A stretch of 39,304 nt of DNA, from NCBI GenBank assembly GCA_947373495.1, contig CANBXZ010000009.1, forward strand, positions 1 to 39,304. The letters are read 5' to 3'. Origin of the DNA: Acetobacteraceae bacterium. Lineage in GTDB: Bacteria; Pseudomonadota; Alphaproteobacteria; Acetobacterales; Acetobacteraceae. Below the pieces are notes generated by a model. That model searched no databases, was not told where the DNA came from, and saw only the letters and a list, made by a program, of their open reading frames with translations. The translations under genes and the position numbers were made by a program. Of this stretch, positions 17,184-23,403 are shown piece after piece. Position 1 is the first letter of the stretch. Each line of letters begins with the position of its first letter.

Positions 17184-18746
17184 CTACTCGCTGAGCGACA
17201 TCAGCCGCAATTCACCGCCGCTGCCAACCGGGGAGAAGCTGTAGCCCTGCACCCGCCGGCTGAGGCCACGCAGATTGACCGTGTTGTACACCCAGATATC
17301 CGGGCTTTCGCGGAAGATGATGGTGGTGGCAGCGGCATACAACTCCTGCCGTTCGGCCTGCACCACGCTGGTGCGGGCGCGGGTCAGCAGGCTGTCCACT
17401 TCCGCGTTGCTGTACCAGCTGCTGGCCTTCCAGGTGCCGTGGAAGCGGCTGTCGTACATCTGGCCAACCCAGTTCTCCGGGTCGATGAAGTAGGCGCTGA
17501 CCCAGTGAACCCACATGTCCGGCGTGGTATTGGCCGCCGCCGTGGCGGTGACGATGCCGGCGAAGGTATTCGGCACGATCTTCAGGTTCACGCCCACGCG
17601 GCGCAGGTCGGCCTGGAACATCTGCGCGGCCTGCACGGTCTGTTCCAGCTCGGTCTGCACATGGATCTCGATGTCGCGGCCCAGCGGGGCGCCGGCGGCA
17701 CGGGCGCGGTCGCAATGCTGGCGGGCCAGCGCCAGGTCGAACTTGTAGGGCTCCATCCCCGCCGGGTTGCCCCAAAGGTTGTTCGGGTTGGGCCCGGCAT
17801 TGCGCACCACCAGGCCCTTCAGGATGATGTTGTTGAAGCCTTCGTAGTTGAAGGCATGGGCGAAGCAGAGCCGCACATCCAGGTTGTCGAACGGCGCCTT
17901 GCGATTGTTCATCCGCAACAGGAAGACGCGCATGGACTGGTCCTGCGCCACGCGGGTGCGGGGGTTGCGGTCCACCCGCTCCACCTGGTCGGTCGGCAGG
18001 TAGCTGTCGGTGCTATCCAGTTCGCCGCGCATCAGGGACAGCACCCGGGTGCTGGTTTCCATCACCGGGCGGCTGCGCACCTGGTCGATGGCGCGCGGGT
18101 TGTGCGCCCAACCCATGAAGTGGTCGGGGAAGCGGGCCATGTCCAGGCTGACGCGGGCCTGGTAGTTGGCCGGGTTGACCACATATGCGCCGGAGCCGGC
18201 GTCATTCGCCGCCATCCATTCGGCGCCCCAGTCGTTGTTCTTCACATGCGGCGCGATTACGCGCGGATTGAGGATGGCGACAATCGGCATGGCCGCCAGG
18301 AACGGCCCATAGGACTGGCTGAGCACGAAGCGAACCGTGCGCTCATCCACCGCGGTGACGTTCTCGGGCGTCAGCACCGGGGTGAAGGCCGCGGCCGGGG
18401 CACGCTTCAGCGCCAGCAGGCGTTGGAAGCTGTAGACCACGTCGGCCGCGGTCATCGTGCTGCCATCGTGGAAGCGAATGCCGGGGCGAAGCTTGAATTC
18501 CCAGGTCAGGCCATCGGCCGAGACGGTGTGGCTTTCCGCCGCCCAGGGCACCAGGTCGTTGCCCTGGTACCGATAGAGGCCATCATAGGCGTTCAGCAGC
18601 ACGAACTGGCTCGGCACGTCGAATACCGCGTGCATGTCCAGCGTCGCGGGCAGCGTGTCACCCCACACAAGGGGGCGCTGCTGGGCCCCGGCCTGCGGTG
18701 TGGCGAACAGCATCAATGCGGCAAGCAATGTGGCGAACAGGCGCAT
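17184..18746 (-). CDS. Oligopeptide/dipeptide ABC transporter substrate-binding protein (family 5)
   Basis: Periplasmic receptor for the Dpp-type importer, 520 residues. A Sec signal peptide (MRLFATLLAALMLFATPQAGAQ) precedes the SBP_bac_5 fold: an LNAYDGLYRYQ motif near 55, WEFKLRPGIRFHDGSTMTAADVVYSFQRLL, the VRLCFAHAFNYEGFN region and a late WKASSWYSNAEVDSLL. The open frame runs 323 codons further upstream, but that stretch overlaps the divergent oxygenase gene. The ATG at 18746, preceded by GGGGGAG, gives the signal peptide and is the right start. First gene of the dppABCDF-hyuBA operon; the promoter must lie in the 192-base gap to the oxygenase gene, where I could not place it. Confidence 0.92.
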   Translation of the reverse strand: MRLFATLLAALMLFATPQAGAQQRPLVWGDTLPATLDMHAVFDVPSQFVLLNAYDGLYRYQGNDLVPWAAESHTVSADGLTWEFKLRPGIRFHDGSTMTAADVVYSFQRLLALKRAPAAAFTPVLTPENVTAVDERTVRFVLSQSYGPFLAAMPIVAILNPRVIAPHVKNNDWGAEWMAANDAGSGAYVVNPANYQARVSLDMARFPDHFMGWAHNPRAIDQVRSRPVMETSTRVLSLMRGELDSTDSYLPTDQVERVDRNPRTRVAQDQSMRVFLLRMNNRKAPFDNLDVRLCFAHAFNYEGFNNIILKGLVVRNAGPNPNNLWGNPAGMEPYKFDLALARQHCDRARAAGAPLGRDIEIHVQTELEQTVQAAQMFQADLRRVGVNLKIVPNTFAGIVTATAAANTTPDMWVHWVSAYFIDPENWVGQMYDSRFHGTWKASSWYSNAEVDSLLTRARTSVVQAERQELYAAATTIIFRESPDIWVYNTVNLRGLSRRVQGYSFSPVGSGGELRLMSLSE

Positions 18747-18938
18747 GACCGGTCTCCCCCAGCGTCTGTGGCGAAGTGTGGCGGCTGGCGGCAAGGGGGC
18801 GCAAGCCCTGGCGATGGGAAAACACGCCCCCTGGCTGGGCAGGCTGCCTGCGCGGCCGGCATCACGGTTGCCGCTGCCCGCTTCACGCGCAGCAAAACCC
18901 GGCATAGGCTTGGCTTCGTACCCAGAGGAGAACTGCCG

Positions 18939-19943
18939 ATGGCCGACGAAATTCCCGTACTGGACCTGGCCCCGCTGCTGGCCGGCGAAGCCGGCGCCCA
19001 GGCGCGCCTGGGCGAGCAACTGCGCCGCGCCTTCACCGAGGTGGGCTTCTACACGGTGAAGAACCACGGCGTGCCGGAAAGCCTGGTGCAGGCGGTGTTC
19101 CAGGAAGCCGAGCGCTTCCACGCCCAGCCGCTGCCGGCCAAGCTGGCCATGGAGTTCGACCAGCACAACACCGGCTACCTGCCGATGCGTGGCGCCACCA
19201 CGCGGATGAACGCGCTGGGCACGGTGTACAAGCCCAACGCCAATGAGGCGGTGTTCTTCAAGCGCGACCTGCCGGCCAACCACCCGGATGTGCTGGCCGA
19301 CCGGCGCTTCCGCAACCAGCAGCGCTGGCCGCAACTGCCCGGCTTCCGCCAGGTGATCAACGACTATACCGCCGCGATGCAGGCGCTGGGCTGCCGGCTG
19401 CTGCCGCTCTATGCCACCGCGTTGGGCATGCCGGCCGACTTCTTCACCGAACGCTTCCGCGACCCGATGTTCACCCTGCGCATGACCCACTACCCGCAGC
19501 AGGACCCCACCACCGCCGACCAGGAATGGGGCCTGGCACCGCACGCCGACACCAGCTTCATGACCATCCTGGCGCAGAACAAGGTGCCAGGCCTGTCGGT
19601 GATGCTGCCCGACGGCCGCTGGGTGGACGCCCCTGCCCCGGCCGGTACCTTCCAGGTGAATGGCGGCATGATGCTGCACCGCTGGAGCAACGGGAAGTTC
19701 CTGGCCACGCCGCACCGGGTGACCAATCGCAGCGGCCAGGAACGCTACGCGATCCCGTTCTTCATGGATGCCGACTACGACACCGTGCTGGCCCCGTTGC
19801 CCACCTGCGTGGACGCGCAGAACCCGGCACAGTGGTCGCCCTTCACCTATCTGGACTTCATGACCGAATACACCGGCCGCAACTACGCCGAACGGGAAGC
19901 CCAGCGCCGCGCCAAGGGCGAAGTGGAATTGCAGGGCGCCTAG
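18939..19943 (+). CDS. Fe(II)/2-oxoglutarate-dependent oxygenase, isopenicillin-N-synthase-like
   Basis: Cytoplasmic non-haem iron oxygenase of the IPNS/flavone-synthase-like group, 334 residues; substrate unknown. The N-terminal DIOX_N domain starts IPVLDLAPLL and includes GFYTVKNHGVP. The jelly-roll core has the iron triad His202-x-Asp204 (APHADTSF) and His259 (TPHRVTN). The 2-oxoglutarate anchor Arg269 is present in RYAIPFF, but the usual RxS serine is alanine (271). RNA start: AGAGGAG lies eight bases before the ATG at 18939. It is divergent from the dpp-hyu operon and could modify a compound imported by it, but that is only inferred from position. It is followed 65 bases later by a Bug-type gene. 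Confidence 0.88.
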   Translation: MADEIPVLDLAPLLAGEAGAQARLGEQLRRAFTEVGFYTVKNHGVPESLVQAVFQEAERFHAQPLPAKLAMEFDQHNTGYLPMRGATTRMNALGTVYKPNANEAVFFKRDLPANHPDVLADRRFRNQQRWPQLPGFRQVINDYTAAMQALGCRLLPLYATALGMPADFFTERFRDPMFTLRMTHYPQQDPTTADQEWGLAPHADTSFMTILAQNKVPGLSVMLPDGRWVDAPAPAGTFQVNGGMMLHRWSNGKFLATPHRVTNRSGQERYAIPFFMDADYDTVLAPLPTCVDAQNPAQWSPFTYLDFMTEYTGRNYAEREAQRRAKGEVELQGA

Positions 19944-20008
19944 ATTCCACTACCGGCCCGCCGGCCGGGGATGCTTTGCTGGCGCAAAATCGGGAGGATA
20001 CATCCGTG

Positions 20009-20983
20009 ATGCGCCGCCTTGCCCTCGCCCTGCTGGCCAGCCTGCTGCCAGCCCTTGCCCAAGCCTTCCCCGACCGGCCCATCACCATGGTGACCGGCTA
20101 TTCCCCGGGCGGCTCCACCGACATCGCCGCCCGCATCCTGGCGGACCGGATGCCGGCGCATCTGGGCGCCGAGGCGCGCATCGTGGTGGAAAACCGCCCC
20201 GGTGCCTCCGGGGTCATCGCCACGGAATGGCTGAAGCGCCAGCCGGCGGATGGCTACACCATCATGGTGCAGGAAGTGGGTGCCGGCGCCGTGGCGTCCA
20301 GCGCGCTGTCGGGCGGCACCCGCTATGATTCGCTGACCGACTTCGTCCATCTCGGCCTGATCAGCGTGCCACCGAGCATCCTCATCGTCACCAATGGCTT
20401 TGCTGGTGGCAGCCCGGCGGCGGATTTGGCCCATATGCGCACCGCGCCGAGCGACAGCCTGACCTATGCCAGTTCCGGCGTCGGCGGCGTGCTGCATCTG
20501 CAGTCGGAATTGCTGGGCCGCCTGCTGGGCACCCACATGGTGCATGTGCCCTACCGGTCGGGCGCCTTGATGCTGCAGTCCATCCACACCGGGGAAGCTC
20601 AGTTGGGCGTTGCCGCGGTGGCCTCCGCAGCGGCCATGCTGAAGGAAAACATGGTGCGCGGCGTGGCCATGCTGGGCCCGCGGCGGTTTCCGCTGTTCCC
20701 CGCCATCCCCACCATCGCGGAACTGGGTATCCAGGGCTTCGATTCGCCGGCCTGGTTCATGCTCATTGCCCCGGCCGGCATGCCGCAGCAGGTCGCGGCG
20801 CAGTTGAACCGCGCCTTGGTGGCCACCCTGGCCGAACCGGCAGTGACCGCCCGCATGCTGGATGTCGGCCACGCCCCGCCGGCCGAGCCGAATACCATCG
20901 CCGGCACCCGCGACTTCATGGCGCGCGAATTGGCGCTGTACCGCGACATCGTCGCCCGCACCGGGGTACGGCTGGACCAGTAG
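20009..20983 (+). CDS. Bug-family (tripartite tricarboxylate) solute-binding protein, orphan
   Basis: Periplasmic binding protein of the Bug/TctC family, 324 residues. A Sec signal peptide (about 1-19, ending LAQA) is followed by FPDRPITMVTGYSPGGSTDIAARIL, the diagnostic Bug start, then VVENRPGASG and YASSGVGGVLHLQSELLG. These proteins bind carboxylates and similar small acids for TctAB permeases, but often stand alone. No tctA or tctB is nearby. GGGAGG at 19992-19997 serves either the ATG at 20009 or a GTG one codon earlier; the ATG gives the usual MRR start. The ModA-like gene follows at 59 bases. Confidence 0.9.
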   Translation: MRRLALALLASLLPALAQAFPDRPITMVTGYSPGGSTDIAARILADRMPAHLGAEARIVVENRPGASGVIATEWLKRQPADGYTIMVQEVGAGAVASSALSGGTRYDSLTDFVHLGLISVPPSILIVTNGFAGGSPAADLAHMRTAPSDSLTYASSGVGGVLHLQSELLGRLLGTHMVHVPYRSGALMLQSIHTGEAQLGVAAVASAAAMLKENMVRGVAMLGPRRFPLFPAIPTIAELGIQGFDSPAWFMLIAPAGMPQQVAAQLNRALVATLAEPAVTARMLDVGHAPPAEPNTIAGTRDFMARELALYRDIVARTGVRLDQ

Positions 20984-21041
20984 CTGCGCCAACTGGCCCA
21001 TTACGCCGGCGGCCACTGGCGGCTATGGTCGTTGCATCGCC

Positions 21042-21806
21042 ATGCCCACACGACGCCCCCTGCTCCTAGCCGCGCTCGCGGCCCTGCCTGCCGCGGCGCG
21101 GGCCCAGGCGCCGCCGGCACCGCTGGTGGTCTGTGCCGTCGCCGGCCTGCAGCCCGGCCTGCAACGGCTGGACCAGTTGTGGCGGGCGCAGGGGGGGCGC
21201 GGGTTGAGGCTGCAATTCAACACCTCGGCGGCGCTGGTGCGGCTGGTGGAGCAAGGCGGCACCTGCGACCTACTGGCCCTGGCCGACCCGCAACGCATGG
21301 AGGCCCTGGAAGCCCGGCGCCTGCTGCGGCCGGACAGCCGCCAGAACCTGCTGGGCAACGACCTGGTGCTGGTGACCGCCGCCGACCAGCCGGCACTGCG
21401 CCGGCTGGCGCTGGCCCTGGACGTGCCGCAGATGCTGGGCAACGGCCGCCTGGCCCTGCCAGACCCGGCCCTGACCGCGGCCGGCCGCACCGCGCGGGAA
21501 GCGTTGACCAACCTGGGCGCCTGGGACGCCGTGGCCCCGCGGCTGCTGCCGGTGCCGGAAGCACGCACGGCGCTGGACCTGGTGCGCAAGGGCGAGGCCC
21601 GGTTGGCCATCGCCTATGCCACCGACGTGTTCCAGGAAGCCGGGTTGCGCGTGGCGCTGATCTTCCCGGCGGAAAGCCATGGCCCCATCACCTACGCCTT
21701 TGCCCAGCCTCGCCGCGGGGACGCCGGTGCGGCCGAATTGCTGGCGTTCCTGGCTGGGCCAGACGCCGCCGCCATTTGGCGCCAACTGGGCTTCGCCCCG
21801 CGCTGA
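21042..21806 (+). CDS. ModA-like periplasmic solute-binding protein, orphan
   Basis: Predicted periplasmic binding protein of the molybdate/extracellular type (SBP_bac_11-like), 254 residues. A signal peptide (about 1-22, with RR at 4-5 and ending ARAQA) is followed by FNTSAALVRLVEQGGTCDLLALADPQRMEAL, which corresponds to the ModA stretch that reads SGxLxxQIExGAPADVFxSAD. GNDLVLVT and a C-terminal EAARAELAFL-like AELLAFLAGPDAAAIWRQLGF also fit. The usual acidic DVF-SAD residues are altered, so the ligand need not be molybdate. No modB or modC is present. The start at 21042 lacks an obvious ribosome-binding site. Confidence 0.7.
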   Translation: MPTRRPLLLAALAALPAAARAQAPPAPLVVCAVAGLQPGLQRLDQLWRAQGGRGLRLQFNTSAALVRLVEQGGTCDLLALADPQRMEALEARRLLRPDSRQNLLGNDLVLVTAADQPALRRLALALDVPQMLGNGRLALPDPALTAAGRTAREALTNLGAWDAVAPRLLPVPEARTALDLVRKGEARLAIAYATDVFQEAGLRVALIFPAESHGPITYAFAQPRRGDAGAAELLAFLAGPDAAAIWRQLGFAPR

Positions 21807-21851
21807 TTCGCAAGTTGCAATGCAGCATGCAGCATTCTCCTGGCATGGCGC

Positions 21852-21873
21852 GTGCAGTGCCCGGGCACGGCAC
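21852..21873 (+). terminator. 22-bp imperfect palindrome after the ModA-like gene
   Basis: The sequence is a 22-base inverted repeat with a single mismatched pair around a perfect GTGCCCGGGCAC core (21857-21868). It lies 45 bases after the stop of the ModA-like gene and 22 bases before the next start. It could be a terminator hairpin (nine-base arms, CCGG loop, no T-run) or a protein-binding operator. A second near-palindrome, AATGCAGCATGCAGCATT with one mismatched pair, lies about 15 bases upstream. Confidence 0.45.
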
Positions 21874-21895
21874 ATGGCCGTCCGAGAGCCCCCCA

Positions 21896-22243
21896 ATGTC
21901 CTATCTGCAAACCATGCCGACCAGCCACGAACATCACGACGGCGCGAGCTATGCCGCCAATCCGCCCCTGGCGATTCTGGCTTCGGCCCTGCGCAGCCCG
22001 CTGCTGCCGGTGATCGGCTTCGCCGACCTGATCACCGCCGGCGCACCTGCTGCCGAGGTTCAGGCCTGGGCGAGCGAGATTTCCACCAGCAGCCGGCAGA
22101 TGTTGGCGATACTGGACTGTACCCTGGCCCTGGCCGCCGGGCGCACCCCGCCGATGGTGGACAGCCAGACCCTGGCAGCGGCGCAGGACGCGGTGGCGGC
22201 GCTGCGCCAATTGCTGGCCTCGGCACCGTCAGTCGCTTCGTAG
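21896..22243 (+). CDS. Small protein resembling a histidine-kinase dimerisation domain without its phospho-accepting histidine
   Basis: A 115-residue protein whose residues 25-80 resemble a HisKA (DHp) helical hairpin. ASALRSPLLPVIGFADLI (29-46) aligns with the canonical SHELRTPLNxIIGFxxLI, and ISTSSRQMLAILDCTLALA aligns with the second helix. The histidine is replaced by Ser30 and the following Glu by Ala31, so it cannot be phosphorylated in the usual way. There is no catalytic ATPase domain and no membrane segment. It sits before a DctP-type gene and a hybrid kinase whose own DHp is intact. It may pair with or titrate a kinase; this is inference. The ATG at 21896 has a weak GAGAG upstream. 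Confidence 0.55.
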   Translation: MSYLQTMPTSHEHHDGASYAANPPLAILASALRSPLLPVIGFADLITAGAPAAEVQAWASEISTSSRQMLAILDCTLALAAGRTPPMVDSQTLAAAQDAVAALRQLLASAPSVAS

Positions 22244-22311
22244 CATCGGCCAATGCCACCATTGAGTGTGGCGCGGCGCAACGCGGGGTTGCATAGTACT
22301 GCCTCCGTCGC

Positions 22312-23400
22312 GTGAGCCACCGCATGCGTTACGACAGCGAGAATATCGCACTGTTCCATCGTCCTCTGTTGCTCCTTGTCCTGCTGCTGCTCGGTGCCAT
22401 GCCGGGCAACGCCGGCGCGCAACCAGCGGCCATTCGGCTGCGCGTCATCGGTGGCCTGGCAGATGTTGGCCAATACACCCGGCATGAAGTCCCGTTCTGG
22501 ACCAGCACCGTCCCGGCCCTGACCGAAGGCCGGGTACAGGCCGAGATCGCGCCGTTCGACCGCAGCGGCATTCGCGGCCCGGACCTGTTGCGGCTGCTGC
22601 GCCTGGGCGTCGTGGCCTATGCCAACGTGCTGCTGGGCCAGGCCGCGGCGGACGACCCGGAGCTCGACGCACTGAACCTGCCCCTGGTGAACCCCGACAT
22701 GGCGGCGCTGCGGCGCAATGTCGCCCTGCTGCGGCCGCACCTTGCCAACCTGTTGCGGCAACGCTACGGCGTTGAACTGCTGGCCATCTATGTCTATCCG
22801 GCTCAGGTCATGCTCTGCCGTGGCGCCTTTGCCGGGCTGGGCGACCTGGCCGGGCGGCGGGTTCGTACCTCATCGGTGGCGCAGTCGGAGTTGATGACTC
22901 AGTTGGGTGCCAGGCCGGTGGTGATCCCCTTCGCGGAAATCGTTCCCGCCATGCGCGACGGGGTGGTGCAATGCGCCATTACCGGGGCGATGTCCGCGGT
23001 GGAGATCGGCCTGCCCGCGGTGGCCACTCATTTGTCGGCCGTGCCGGTCAACTGGGGGGTTTCGGTCTTCGCCGCCAATGGCGCCGCCTGGTCCGCCCTG
23101 CCAAACGACATCCGTGCCAGCCTGCGCGAGGGGCTGCTGCGCCTGCAGGAGGATATCTGGCAGGCGGCGGAACGGGACGAGGCGGCCGGCGTCGCCTGTG
23201 CCACCGGCCGGGCGGAATGCCCGCCGGAGCGGCGCGGCAGCATGCAACTGGTGGTGGAACCCACCATGGACACGGTGCGCCAGCGGCTGCTGAGGGCGGT
23301 GGTGATTCCCGGCTGGATCCGGCGTTGCGGCCCGCCCTGCACGGTCAGCTGGAACAGCACGCTGGGGCCTGGGCTGAACGTGCGGGCGGAAGGCGAATAG
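22312..23400 (+). CDS. DctP-type TRAP solute-binding protein coupled to a sensor kinase
   Basis: Predicted periplasmic DctP-type binding protein, 362 residues from the GTG at 22312 (358 from the ATG at 22324; neither has a clear ribosome-binding site). A long signal peptide (hydrophobic core about 18-30, ending NAGA) precedes the DctP fold: FWTSTVPALTEGRVQAEI, LRLLRLGVVAYANVLLG, LAGRRVRTSSVAQSELMTQLGARPVVIPFAEI and MRDGVVQCAITGAMSAVEIGLP. The last two are typical TRAP receptor segments around the ligand. No dctQ or dctM lies anywhere near; three bases after its stop the hybrid kinase begins. It may therefore present a ligand to the kinase sensor domain and not feed a transporter. That role is inferred from position. 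Confidence 0.85.
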   Translation: MSHRMRYDSENIALFHRPLLLLVLLLLGAMPGNAGAQPAAIRLRVIGGLADVGQYTRHEVPFWTSTVPALTEGRVQAEIAPFDRSGIRGPDLLRLLRLGVVAYANVLLGQAAADDPELDALNLPLVNPDMAALRRNVALLRPHLANLLRQRYGVELLAIYVYPAQVMLCRGAFAGLGDLAGRRVRTSSVAQSELMTQLGARPVVIPFAEIVPAMRDGVVQCAITGAMSAVEIGLPAVATHLSAVPVNWGVSVFAANGAAWSALPNDIRASLREGLLRLQEDIWQAAERDEAAGVACATGRAECPPERRGSMQLVVEPTMDTVRQRLLRAVVIPGWIRRCGPPCTVSWNSTLGPGLNVRAEGE

Positions 23401-23403
23401 CCC

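Noticed and set aside
18747-19715. 323-codon N-terminal extension of the dpp binding protein
   Set aside because: Lies opposite the oxygenase gene; the signal peptide and ribosome-binding site mark the start at 18746.
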